From contig NZ_CP188257.1 in the NCBI RefSeq assembly GCF_049994355.1, positions 372,001 to 436,000 on the forward strand: a stretch of DNA of 64,000 nt, given 5' to 3'. Positions 1 through 7,554 of the stretch are shown one piece after another. Source of the stretch: Angustibacter sp049994355. GTDB taxonomy: Bacteria; Actinomycetota; Actinomycetes; Actinomycetales; Angustibacteraceae. Each line of letters begins with the position of its first letter. The first letter of the stretch is position 1. The notes beneath the pieces were generated by a model. It was not told the DNA's origin and did no database searches. It saw nothing but the letters and a program-made list of their open reading frames with translations. A program made the position numbers and the translations under genes.

Positions 1-2
1 AG

Positions 3-329
3 GACGCCCACGACGCGCAGCTCGGACACGACCCGGCGTCCGACTACGCGCGGGTCAGCTGCCCGGTGTTCCTGCAGTACGGGTCGCTGGACACCAGCGT
101 TCCGGTCTCGGTCTCCGTCGACCGGATCACCGCGGCGCTCGCGGACGCCGGTCGGTCGGGGACGATCCAGGTCTACCCGGGGTTGGAGCACATGCTCAAC
201 GTCCCCTCGACGCGGCTGACCGGGCTGACGCCCGAGGACGCGATGTACCAGTTCCACGACTTCGCGTTCGGGGCCGGCGTCTGGGCCGACCTGACCGGCT
301 GGCTCCGCGCGAACGTGGTCGGCGCCTGA
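3..329 (+). CDS. alpha/beta hydrolase, C-terminal part (cut by window edge)
   Basis: The reading frame is open from the first bases, so the gene starts before the window and only the last 108 residues are visible. They show the end of an alpha/beta hydrolase fold of the dienelactone hydrolase/prolyl oligopeptidase kind: a beta strand (PVFLQYG) leading to SLDTSVP, whose Asp fits the catalytic acid, and then PGLEHMLNV, whose His fits the catalytic base. The nucleophile Ser would lie upstream. Such enzymes are cytosolic or secreted esterases or peptidases; the substrate cannot be told from this piece. Confidence 0.7.
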   Translation, partial: DAHDAQLGHDPASDYARVSCPVFLQYGSLDTSVPVSVSVDRITAALADAGRSGTIQVYPGLEHMLNVPSTRLTGLTPEDAMYQFHDFAFGAGVWADLTGWLRANVVGA

Positions 330-373
330 GTGGCGGGCGCAGGTCCGCGCGCTGGATCGTGAGCCTCGGCGGG

Positions 374-874
374 TCAGCGCGGTCGGGAGGGGCTACGCGT
401 CAGCGGCAACGCGTCGAGCACACTGCGAGAGCCATCGCTCAGCGCGAGGCCCTGCCACTCGACCGCCTCGGGATGGTTGGCGCCGTAGACGTCCCGCAAC
501 GCGGAGATCATGGTGTGGCCTGCGGTGTCGAAGGTGCTCGCGTCGCCGGAGGCAGGCAGCCGCAGCCACCAGCTCGTCCGTTGCGCTGCGCGCTCAGCCG
601 CCTCGCTGAGCGGTGGCGAGAAGCCCGCCTGGCTCAGGATGTCCCGTTGCGGTGGCGACAGCTCGACGGGCTCCACCTCGTCGTGAGGACCACTGGCGAG
701 AATCCAAACGTCGGAGGCGTCGCGAGTGATGGTCATGACGACCCGGTCGTCGACGGCGAACGTCGCGAAGTCCAGGTCCGCCAGCCCGTTGATCAGCTGC
801 CCCAGCCCATACGCCAGAACGTTCCAGCGGCTCGCCGCCTCAGCCTGGGACGCGTCATCCGGCACCGCTCTCAC
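374..874 (-). CDS. putative immunity or chaperone-like protein of the toxin operon
   Basis: This 166-residue protein is the last gene of the toxin operon. I chose the GTG at 874 because it overlaps the TGA of the preceding gene (GTGA), a sign of translational coupling; the longer open frame upstream is Arg-rich and is the shadow of that gene. It has no signal peptide or membrane segment. The layout, an acidic N-terminal half (WNVLAYGLGQLINGLADLDF) and a C-terminal ALRDVYGANHP motif, reminds me of the TY-Chap/YbjN-like proteins often found beside toxins, but that resemblance is from memory. Position suggests an immunity protein or a loading chaperone. Confidence 0.5.
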   Translation of the reverse strand: MRAVPDDASQAEAASRWNVLAYGLGQLINGLADLDFATFAVDDRVVMTITRDASDVWILASGPHDEVEPVELSPPQRDILSQAGFSPPLSEAAERAAQRTSWWLRLPASGDASTFDTAGHTMISALRDVYGANHPEAVEWQGLALSDGSRSVLDALPLTRSPSRPR

Positions 875-1350
875 CCGCCCTCTCGTCGGCGGCGGCTCTC
901 CGTGTGAGCGAGAGTCAACGTCACGGTGATCCCGAGATCTCGCAGTTCGAGCACGTCGTCGTCCCACGCCCAGTCCGCGCCCTTCTGCCTCGGGCGCTCT
1001 TGCGGTCCGCCGAGGTCGGTGCTCAGCTTGGTGTGGCACTCCTGGTAAAGCCCTTCCAGGCGGGCGCGAGCGTCGGCGTTCGCCTCGTCACTGACCTCCG
1101 CCAACGTCACGGAAACCGTCACGACGGTCGACTCGCCGACGATGGTCGTCACGAAGCCGTCGACGCCGGGCAGTTCCGGATGCTCGAACGGAATTGTCAT
1201 GTCGTCGACCGGCTCGTGCAGCTGGAGCCCGGCGGCGTCCATCGCGGTGTCGAGCTCATCGGTCGACCAGGCCCACTGGTGGGAATGCAGCTTGCGCAGC
1301 GCCTCGACCGCAGAGGTGATGGCCAGGGTGCGGACTGGTGGGTCGCTCAT
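871..1350 (-). CDS. putative immunity protein next to a nuclease toxin
   Basis: This 159-residue soluble acidic protein starts at an ATG that overlaps the TGA of the toxin gene (ATGA at 1347-1350) and ends in a GTGA overlap with the next gene, so the three genes are probably translated together. I do not recognise the family with certainty. It has alternating strands (DGFVTTIVGESTVVTVSVTLAEV) and Trp/Asp-rich stretches (QWAWSTDELD, ADWAWDDDVLELRDLG). An acidic protein coded directly downstream of a polymorphic toxin is the usual place for a cognate immunity protein that blocks the toxic domain; that role is inferred from position only. Confidence 0.6.
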   Translation of the reverse strand: MSDPPVRTLAITSAVEALRKLHSHQWAWSTDELDTAMDAAGLQLHEPVDDMTIPFEHPELPGVDGFVTTIVGESTVVTVSVTLAEVSDEANADARARLEGLYQECHTKLSTDLGGPQERPRQKGADWAWDDDVLELRDLGITVTLTLAHTESRRRREGG

Positions 1351-4265
1351 CGCGTCACCTTGAGGTGGAACTCGTTGATCAGGACTTCCTGTCCACCGGG
1401 TGCGCGAACGAGGTGGTACTCGACCTCGATCTCGCCCGACTCGATCATCTTGAGCAGGCCTTGGCGCTTGGCCGCCTCGCGGAAGGCTCGGTCGTTTTCA
1501 ATCATCCACTTAAGGTATTCCGGCGTGCCCTGCTGGTAGGCAGTGCCTGCGATGTTGCGGGTACCGACCTGGCTGGCGCCGCCCTTGGCCTCGACGACGT
1601 ACACCGTCTTCGGCGGACCAGGCTTGTAGTAGGCCGCGTCGAGCGTTCCAGATGTGCCCGGCTTCCCCATGTACAGCTCACTTGCCCCACGCTGTGCCGC
1701 GAACTCGCCTGCTGCCACCTGCCCGAGCTGCTCCGACTGCTTGACGAGCTCGTTGCCGAGCCGCTTGTAGCTGACGTCGAGGGCTTCGAGCTTTCGCGCC
1801 TCGGCGAATCTGCGCTCCTGCTGCAACTTCTGGACGGCCTCTGCCGCGCCGTCCGGCTCGACTCCGAGCTTGCCCATCGCGGTGCGTATTGCGGCGCGCT
1901 TGTCGATGAGCGCCTCTCGCGCCTTCTGGATCTCGTCCATCTTGCGCCCGGCTGCTTTGGAGACCGTGATCTCCTCAGTGACGCCGGTGAACTCCGCGGG
2001 CACGAAGTTCTCCCGCCGCGCCTGTGCACGCTTCAGCAGCGCCTGGTACTCCGCCTCGGTCTCCGCAGCCGAGAGCTCGCCGTTCTCGAGCTTGCGGATG
2101 AGCTCTGCGAGCTCCTTCTGCTCCGCGTCGAGGAAGGTGTCCTCCGCGGCCTGGATCCGGTAGCGCCTGAGCTCACCGAGCACCTTGCTGCGCTCGAGCG
2201 CCTGCGCCTTGCGCGCCGCATGCGTCTCCTCGGCCACCTTCTTGGCCGTGCGCGCGTCGGCGGCGGCCTGCTTGGCTGCCGCCGCACGACCAGCGGCGAG
2301 TCGAGCCGACTCCGCCTTTGCGGTGGCCTCCTTGACTGCCTCTGCCTTGGCAGCCGACCTCGGCGCAGCCGCAGCGGCGGCCTTCGCGGCCTCAGCGCGG
2401 TCGGCCGCTCCCTTGGACGCCGCAGCGGCGTTCTTCGACGCTCTGGTGGCCTTCGCCTCTGCCTTGGCTGCGGCCTTGGCGTCGTTCTCTGCCATCTTCA
2501 AGAGCTTGCGCTCGAGCTCGACGGGGTCGAAACGGCACGGCGAGTGACATCCCAGGACCTCCCACAGCTTGATCCTGTTGAACTTGCCGAGCCGTTGCAG
2601 CATCTCTCGCGCCTTGGGTGACATCTTCTCAAGGGCCAGCAGGCCTGCATCCGTGATGCGTGCGATCAGCTTCCCCGGGAACCCCAGGACCTTCATCGCG
2701 AACTTCTTCGCATCGCTCAGGGCTTTCGCGGTCACCCGCGCCGCCTTGACGACCGCTCTTGCCGGTGCGGAGGCCTTCACCGCCTTCGCGGCGTTTGCGA
2801 CAGCCTTGACCGGCCTCGAGCTCTTGACTGCGACGGCGGCGTCCCTGACCGCGACCGCAGCCTTGCTCGTCTTCGCGGCCACGCCGACCTCTTCGATCGC
2901 GTGGAAGACCTTGGCGCCGTACGTGGTGGCCTTGATCAGCTTGATCAACGCCCCGAACTTCTCGGCAGCCTTCGCCATCAGCGCCTCACCGCCGGAGAAG
3001 AAGGTCAGCAGGACCTCGGCCACGATGTAGCCGATGATCCAACCGCGCCAGTACCAGCGCTTGACGACGCTCGGGTTGTTCCACCGGTCCTCGAGCCAGC
3101 CGGCCAGGGCCCCGAGGGCCGCTCCTCGGGTCTTCGGATCGGTGAACAGTTTGGTGAGCCCATCGGCCAGATCCTCCAGATCGGACAGCATCGAGCCCGT
3201 CACGACCGACTTGATCAGTTTCCACACCATCTCGACGAGGCCGGCAACGGTGTCGTACACGCATTCCAGCGCGCCCACGATGAGCCCGGCGGGGAAGGCG
3301 ATGAAGGCGGCTGCCTTCTCCAGCCAGCCGCCGATCTTGTGATCGATGTCGCGGACCCACGACCCGGAGCTGACGTCCAGCGAGTCTGCGAACTCTCGCG
3401 ACGGGACGACGATCTGGCGATTCTCCTTGGTCGCCGCATCGAGGTAGATGAACTTGCCGGTGCGCTTCCAGGCCTCGCGCGCGAGCCGCATCTTCTCCTG
3501 CGACGAGGGCTCGTAGATCCCGTTGCGTCCGATGGCATGGTTGACCTCGACGAGGCCGTTGGCGTAGAAGCGGAGGTTCTTGAAGCCCTGGAAGTCGACG
3601 TCGTAGTGGTTCTTGATGATGTCGAACGCCGACTCGTCGGCGTCGATGCGATGGAACTTCGAGTTGGGATCCTGCAACCGGGTCTCGACGAGGTCGACCG
3701 CCATGTAGCCCGTGCGCCCTGAGCCCTCGACCACCACGTGGTACCAGGTGCCGATCTTGCGATCGGCGATCACGCGGGTGTTGACCGGGAACTCGGCGAT
3801 CTCCTTGACGTCCGTGGACGGTGTGGGCCGCAGCTTCGTCTTCGGGCCACGCTGAAGCTTCTCGCCGTCCGGGCCGATCCCGTCGTTGTGCAGGACACCG
3901 ATGAGCGTGACTGACTCACCCTCGGTGGGCGGACGCTGGTCAGCCTCTGGGCTCAGCACCGTTTGGCCCCCCGGCCCGCCCCCCGGCCCGCCCCCCGGCC
4001 CGCCCCCCGGCACGCGCTGTGCGGTCGTCGTCGACGAAGGGCTAGCCAGGGCCGACGCGGGTCGGACGGGTCGCCGGCCCTGCTGACCCGTCATCATCGC
4101 GGCCACGGCCGAGTTGCCGGCGGAGCGCTGCAACCCGAGCAGGCTCGCTCGAACGACTGATGGCGGCCCCGTCGCCGAAGCCGGATCGGGAGGAGCCTCG
4201 GTCTGCGATCTGGGCCGCCGAACCGCGGTCCGCGGTCGGTTGCTCTCGCGCGCATCGCTCAGCAT
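1347..4265 (-). CDS. polymorphic toxin, LQRxAGN-type N-terminus with C-terminal PD-(D/E)xK-like nuclease domain
   Basis: A 972-residue multidomain protein. Residues about 40-57 carry LLGLQRSAGNSAVAAMM, the motif seen in actinobacterial cargo of extracellular contractile injection systems. Then come a Gly/Pro linker (GGGPGGGPGGGPGG), an SH3b-like domain (about 115-195), a hydrophobic stretch (about 305-430, including a YIVAEVLLTFF segment), and a long Ala/Lys/Glu coiled coil (about 590-850). The C-terminal 100 residues contain TLDAAYY, VVEAKGG and YQQGTPEYL: D876, E892 and K894 fit the D...ExK active site of a restriction-endonuclease-like fold. There is no signal peptide, consistent with loading into an injection particle. 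The second of four coupled genes, 15 nt after the small motif protein. I infer a DNase-type effector; the target is unproven. Confidence 0.75.
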   Translation of the reverse strand: MLSDARESNRPRTAVRRPRSQTEAPPDPASATGPPSVVRASLLGLQRSAGNSAVAAMMTGQQGRRPVRPASALASPSSTTTAQRVPGGGPGGGPGGGPGGQTVLSPEADQRPPTEGESVTLIGVLHNDGIGPDGEKLQRGPKTKLRPTPSTDVKEIAEFPVNTRVIADRKIGTWYHVVVEGSGRTGYMAVDLVETRLQDPNSKFHRIDADESAFDIIKNHYDVDFQGFKNLRFYANGLVEVNHAIGRNGIYEPSSQEKMRLAREAWKRTGKFIYLDAATKENRQIVVPSREFADSLDVSSGSWVRDIDHKIGGWLEKAAAFIAFPAGLIVGALECVYDTVAGLVEMVWKLIKSVVTGSMLSDLEDLADGLTKLFTDPKTRGAALGALAGWLEDRWNNPSVVKRWYWRGWIIGYIVAEVLLTFFSGGEALMAKAAEKFGALIKLIKATTYGAKVFHAIEEVGVAAKTSKAAVAVRDAAVAVKSSRPVKAVANAAKAVKASAPARAVVKAARVTAKALSDAKKFAMKVLGFPGKLIARITDAGLLALEKMSPKAREMLQRLGKFNRIKLWEVLGCHSPCRFDPVELERKLLKMAENDAKAAAKAEAKATRASKNAAAASKGAADRAEAAKAAAAAAPRSAAKAEAVKEATAKAESARLAAGRAAAAKQAAADARTAKKVAEETHAARKAQALERSKVLGELRRYRIQAAEDTFLDAEQKELAELIRKLENGELSAAETEAEYQALLKRAQARRENFVPAEFTGVTEEITVSKAAGRKMDEIQKAREALIDKRAAIRTAMGKLGVEPDGAAEAVQKLQQERRFAEARKLEALDVSYKRLGNELVKQSEQLGQVAAGEFAAQRGASELYMGKPGTSGTLDAAYYKPGPPKTVYVVEAKGGASQVGTRNIAGTAYQQGTPEYLKWMIENDRAFREAAKRQGLLKMIESGEIEVEYHLVRAPGGQEVLINEFHLKVTR
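3967..4010 (-). repeat. 12-bp GC tandem repeat inside the toxin gene
   Basis: The unit CCCCCCGGCCCG (plus strand) occurs 3.7 times in a row without mismatch. On the coding strand it encodes the GGGP repeats of the linker between the LQRxAGN motif and the SH3b-like domain. The unit length is a multiple of three, so gain or loss of units would change linker length and keep the frame. Confidence 0.85.
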
Positions 4266-4280
4266 GAGCTGGTTCTCGGC

Positions 4281-4598
4281 TCAGACCTCGAGCTGCTGCA
4301 ACGGCACAGCCGAAGGGCCGTGCTGTTCGGGTGTCGTTGCCGGGGCGGACTGCTCGGAAGGGTTCTGGCTGCCTGGCTCTGAACCTTCGTTGCAGGGGCA
4401 TTCGTCCGACGGGATGGGACCGCACCGCTGCACCGTCAGGAGACCGGAGGTGGCCCGATTGCCGGCAAGTCGTTGCAAGGCGAGCAGTTGCGCGACGTCC
4501 TTCGGACCAGCGATGGACGGCGTCTGACTGGGCATCCGGTGTTTGAGCACGGCAGGAGCCGGATGGGGCTCAGGCCACACCGGCCGTGCAAGAGGCAT
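4281..4598 (-). CDS. small LQRxAGN-motif protein heading the toxin operon
   Basis: A 105-residue protein whose centre reads LLALQRLAGNRATSGLLTVQR, the same kind of motif as the N-terminus of the toxin 16 nt downstream. It is followed by CGPIPSDECPCNEGSEP, a Cys-rich stretch of the sort that follows the motif in DUF4157-type cargo proteins, and then a Pro/Ser/Thr-rich tail. It has no catalytic domain, so it looks like a free-standing targeting or adaptor segment. It may be a remnant of a longer cargo protein cut short after the motif, or a dedicated partner for loading the toxin. The start at 4598 is the first ATG; a later in-frame ATG (MPSQTPS) is also possible. Confidence 0.6.
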   Translation of the reverse strand: MPLARPVWPEPHPAPAVLKHRMPSQTPSIAGPKDVAQLLALQRLAGNRATSGLLTVQRCGPIPSDECPCNEGSEPGSQNPSEQSAPATTPEQHGPSAVPLQQLEV

Positions 4599-4646
4599 CG
4601 CGACTCCTCGGTCGAAACGACGCTATTGCCGCATGTCGTAGCGGCA

Positions 4647-4963
4647 GTGCCCGAAAGGGCAGCCCAACGTGTCGCCGCGGTTGCCCCCTCCGCTCCGCCG
4701 CCGCACTGGTGCTGCGACACCGTCGACGTCCCAGACCGGATGGTTCACCTGGGCAACCACCCCGAGGTGAACCTGTGCGTGCGGTGCGCGCGCCCTTCGT
4801 GCACCAGCAGGCATGGGAGATCGAGGACGAAGGCAAGCGAGGGCCGGCCGCGTTCGCCCGGGACCAGTTCTGCAACCTACGGGCCGAGGTGATCCGGCGA
4901 GAATGGCACCAGACCAGGTTCATCGGTGGCGAGCTGCGCTGGCTCGGCAAGCACCTGCCCTGA
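4647..4963 (+). pseudogene. frameshifted small conserved gene
   Basis: Two pieces of one protein lie in different frames. The first has a Cys pair and VHLGNHPEVNLCVRCAR in the frame of 4647; the second, from about 4787, reads FVHQQAWEIEDE, FARDQF, NLRAEVIR and IGGELRWLGKHLP to a stop at 4963. Joined, they form a small protein with a CxxC-like knuckle, which I recall as a common actinobacterial family of unknown function. The break near 4787-4794, in a run of CG/GC, is most simply the loss of one base. It is either a recent pseudogene or a sequencing error. The start is uncertain. Confidence 0.5.
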
Positions 4964-5101
4964 CCAAGCACATCGAGCTGCCCGTCGTCCTGGGCTGCTC
5001 CGCTCGCATGCCTGCGACGAGACGATCATTGTGATCGTCGCCAGCACAGTTGATCAATCGGTGAGCAAACCTCAAGAATGGGAGGTTCGCCTTGCGGGTG
5101 C

Positions 5102-5178
5102 TGGTGGCCAGGGGCGGGGTCGAACCGCCGACCTTCCGATTTTCAGTCGGACGCTCGTACCAACTGAGCTACCTGGCC
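5102..5178 (-). tRNA. tRNA-Phe (GAA)
   Basis: The minus strand folds as a complete cloverleaf: acceptor GGCCAGG pairs with CCTGGCC, the D arm holds AGCTCAGTTGG, the anticodon loop CTGAAAA gives GAA, and the T arm has GGTTCGACC. Discriminator A is followed by an encoded CCA at 5104-5102. Last of a three-tRNA cluster read leftward. Confidence 0.95.
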
Positions 5179-5213
5179 TTGCTACGTGCGCTGTAGGGCG
5201 GACCAGCGCCACG

Positions 5214-5290
5214 TGGCGACCCCGACCGGACTCGAACCGGCGACCTCCGCCGTGACAGGGCGGCGCTCTAACCAACTGAGCTACGGGGCC
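5214..5290 (-). tRNA. tRNA-Asp (GTC)
   Basis: The minus strand begins GGCCCCGTAGCTCAGTTGG, has anticodon loop CTGTCAC (GTC) and T loop GGTTCGAGTCC, and closes with GGGGTC, discriminator G and an encoded CCA. One G-T pair occurs in the acceptor stem. Confidence 0.95.
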
Positions 5291-5328
5291 TTGGAACTGC
5301 TGCCGCACGATCGTACCGGCAGCGTAAG

Positions 5329-5404
5329 TGGTACCCCCAACGGGATTCGAACCCGCGCTGCCGCCTTGAAAGGGCGGTGTCCTGGGCCGCTAGACGATGG
5401 GGGC
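5329..5404 (-). tRNA. tRNA-Glu (TTC)
   Basis: The minus strand begins GCCCCCATCGTCTAGCGG, typical of tRNA-Glu, with anticodon loop CTTTCAA (TTC), T loop GGTTCGAATCC, acceptor TGGGGGT, discriminator A and an encoded CCA. It is the first of the three tRNAs, which are separated by 38 and 35 nt and are probably processed from one transcript. Confidence 0.95.
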
Positions 5405-5542
5405 GCCGTGACGCCTCCGAACGTGCCAGCGTCGAGGACGCGGTTCAGCATAGGGGACACCTGCCGCGAACTCCAAAGCGGGAACATCCGAGCGGCCCAG
5501 CGGGCTGTCGCAGAGGTCAGCAGACGCGACGAGAGGACCTCC

Positions 5543-6409
5543 ATGAAGACCCGCACGCTCGGCACGGCCACCGTCTCCGCGATCGGTCTGGGTGGCATGC
5601 CTCTGTCGATCGAGGGGCGCCCGGACCGCGAACGCGCCCTGCGCACCATCCACGCCGCGCTCGACGCAGGCGTGACGTTCATCGACACCGCGGACGCGTA
5701 CCACCTGCACGCCGACGAAGTCGGCCACAACGAGGAGCTCATCGCCGAAGCGGTGCGCACCTGGTCCGGCGACCGCGACACCATCCTGATCGCGACCAAG
5801 GGCGGCCACCTGAGGCCGGGCGACGGCTCCTGGACCCTGGACGGCTCACCCGAGCACCTGCGTTCGGCCGTCCAGGGCTCGCTCAAGCGGCTCGGCGTCG
5901 AACAGATCGATCTCTACCAGTTCCACCGACCCGACCCGGGCGTGCCCTACGAGGAGTCGGTCGGCGCAGTCCGCGACCTGCTCGACGAGGGCCTCATCGT
6001 CCAAGCCGGGATCTCCAACGCCAACCCGGACCAGATCGTCCAGGCCCGCACCATCCTGGGCGGGCGCCTGGCGAGCGTGCAGAACCAGTTCTCGCCGCGG
6101 TTCCGGTTCAGCGAGCCCGAGCTCAGGCTGTGCGACGAGCTGGGCATCGCGTTCCTGCCATGGAGCCCGCTCGGCGGCATCGCGAGGGCCGCCGGCCTGG
6201 GGTCGTCCTACGCTCCGTTCGCCGAGGTCGGGTACTCGCACGGAGTGAGCCCGCAGCAGGTGGCGCTCGCCTGGGAGCTCGCAAAGTCGCCGTGGGTCAT
6301 CCCGATCCCGGGCTCGAGCCGTCCCGAGACGATTCTGGACTCGGTGCGGGCCGTCGAGCTCGTGCTCACCGTGGACGAGCTGGCTGCACTCGACGCCACC
6401 GCGATCTGA
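5543..6409 (+). CDS. aldo/keto reductase
   Basis: A 288-residue NADPH-dependent oxidoreductase of the AKR superfamily. The start at 5543 (MKTRTLG) begins exactly at the first beta strand of the family; the open frame upstream crosses the tRNA genes and is not coding. The catalytic tetrad is visible: D48 (FIDTADAY), Y53, K86 (IATKGG) and H128 (YQFHRPD). The cofactor-binding end is PWVIPIPGSSRPE. The length is at the short end for the family, like the mycothiol-era actinobacterial AKRs that act on small carbonyls. No neighbour points to a substrate. It stands alone, with an inverted repeat directly after the stop. Confidence 0.9.
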   Translation: MKTRTLGTATVSAIGLGGMPLSIEGRPDRERALRTIHAALDAGVTFIDTADAYHLHADEVGHNEELIAEAVRTWSGDRDTILIATKGGHLRPGDGSWTLDGSPEHLRSAVQGSLKRLGVEQIDLYQFHRPDPGVPYEESVGAVRDLLDEGLIVQAGISNANPDQIVQARTILGGRLASVQNQFSPRFRFSEPELRLCDELGIAFLPWSPLGGIARAAGLGSSYAPFAEVGYSHGVSPQQVALAWELAKSPWVIPIPGSSRPETILDSVRAVELVLTVDELAALDATAI

Positions 6410-6500
6410 CGGTCGCCCGAACAGGAACGGCCGGTCAGGAGGGGCGTCCCCGAGCACGACGGCGCTCGCCAAGTCACGGCCGGTCCTGTTCGCGCGACCG
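6410..6500 (+). repeat. 24-bp inverted repeat after the reductase
   Basis: The arms at 6410-6433 and 6477-6500 are inverted copies with two mismatches in 24 positions, separated by 43 nt. The left arm starts one base after the aldo/keto reductase stop. The loop contains a smaller GGGG-CGT-CCCC hairpin. There is no T-tract, so a classic terminator is not clear; it could be a rho-assisted terminator or 3' stabiliser, or a small palindromic element. Confidence 0.6.
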
Positions 6501-6530
6501 CATCGCGGCGACCCAGGGCAGACTGAGCGC

Positions 6531-6890
6531 GTGGTCGAGATGAGCGAGGCGGACTTCGAGGCGGCGGTCTCGGCCGGGCTCGACATGGTGCCCCCGGACC
6601 TGACCGCCCTGATGCGCAACGTCGTGGTGCTGGTCGAGGACGAGCCGCCGCCGAGCGAACCCGACGACACGCTCGGCCTCTACGTCGGGATCCCGCTCAC
6701 CCACCGCGACGACTGGGGCGGCGGCAACCTCGCCCTGCCGGACCGGATCATGATCTTCCGCGGGCCGACCCTGCGGGCCTGCGGGAGTGTCGAGCAGGTC
6801 GTCCGCGAGGTGGGGATCACCGTGGTCCACGAGATCGCGCACCACTTCGGGATCGGCGACGAACGCTTGCACGATCTCGGCTGGGGCTGA
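6531..6890 (+). CDS. zincin-like metallopeptidase family protein
   Basis: A 119-residue protein of the small zincin_1 type widespread in actinobacteria. The C-terminus holds HEIAHHFGIGDERLHDLGW, an HExxHxxGxxD zinc motif (H100, E101, H104, D110). Upstream is the conserved fold with PPDLTALMRNVVVLVEDEP, DDTLGLYVGIPLT and RIMIFRGP. There is no signal peptide. The start is the GTG at 6531; an in-frame ATG at 6540 (MSEADF) is equally possible. Members of the family are annotated as metallopeptidases by fold, but I know of no established substrate. It is a single gene between the inverted repeat and the convergent response regulator. Confidence 0.8.
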   Translation: MVEMSEADFEAAVSAGLDMVPPDLTALMRNVVVLVEDEPPPSEPDDTLGLYVGIPLTHRDDWGGGNLALPDRIMIFRGPTLRACGSVEQVVREVGITVVHEIAHHFGIGDERLHDLGWG

Positions 6891-6903
6891 GCGCCCGCAA
6901 CGA

Positions 6904-7554
6904 TCAGGTCAGGCCGGCGTCGTGCGCCAGGATCGCCACCTGCACCCGGTTACCGGCGTCCAGCTTGCTGAGCAGCCGGGACACGTGCGCCTTCACGGTC
7001 GCCTCGCTCATGAAGAGCTCGCGCCCGATCTCGGCGTTGGACAGCCCGCGCGCCACCGCCACCAGCACCTCGCGCTCGCGCGGGGTGAGCGCCTCCAGCC
7101 GGGCGAGCGCCATCCGCTGCCGGGACGACGGCCCGCTCCCTGCGAAGTGACCGATCAGCCGCCGGGTCACTGCCGGCGACAGCATCGCCTCCCCCGCCGC
7201 CACCACCTGGACGGCGCGCACCAGGTCCCGCGGCGGGGTGTCTTTGAGCAGGAACCCGCTCGCGCCGGCCTCGAGCGCGCGGAACACGTAGTCGTCCAGG
7301 TCGAAGGTGGTCAGGACGACGACCCGCGGCGCTTCCTCGAGCGCGAGCACCGCGCGCGTCGCGGCCAGCCCGTCCAGTCGCGGCATCCGGATGTCCATCA
7401 GGACGACGTCCGGTCGGTGCGCGCGCACGGCGTCCACGACGTCCGCGCCGTCCTCGGCCTCGGCGACGACCTCGAGGTCGTCGGCCGCGGACAGGATCAT
7501 CCGCAACCCAGCGCGCACCAGCGCCTCGTCGTCCACGATCAGCACCCGCGTCAT
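6904..7554 (-). CDS. LuxR/NarL-family response regulator
   Basis: A 216-residue two-component regulator. The receiver domain (residues 1-118) has the acidic pair D9/D10, phospho-acceptor D54 (VVLMDIRMPRLDG) and the K of GFLLKDTPP. The C-terminal LuxR-type helix-turn-helix (about 150-212) reads LTPREREVLVAVARGLSNAE then MSEATVKAHVSRLLSKL. It is translated with the upstream sensor kinase through an ATGA overlap at 7551-7554. The likely targets are the divergent ABC transporter genes and its own operon. Confidence 0.93.
   Translation of the reverse strand: MTRVLIVDDEALVRAGLRMILSAADDLEVVAEAEDGADVVDAVRAHRPDVVLMDIRMPRLDGLAATRAVLALEEAPRVVVLTTFDLDDYVFRALEAGASGFLLKDTPPRDLVRAVQVVAAGEAMLSPAVTRRLIGHFAGSGPSSRQRMALARLEALTPREREVLVAVARGLSNAEIGRELFMSEATVKAHVSRLLSKLDAGNRVQVAILAHDAGLT

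Noticed and set aside
1338..2621. A 427-codon plus-strand frame opposite the toxin gene
   Set aside because: Leu/Arg-rich shadow of the Ala/Lys coiled coil; no recognisable fold.
5021..5039. GACGATCA-TTG-TGATCGTC hairpin near the tRNA cluster
   Set aside because: The stem is perfect, but there is no T-tract on either strand and it lies 63 nt past the last tRNA; it may be a rho-assisted end or chance.
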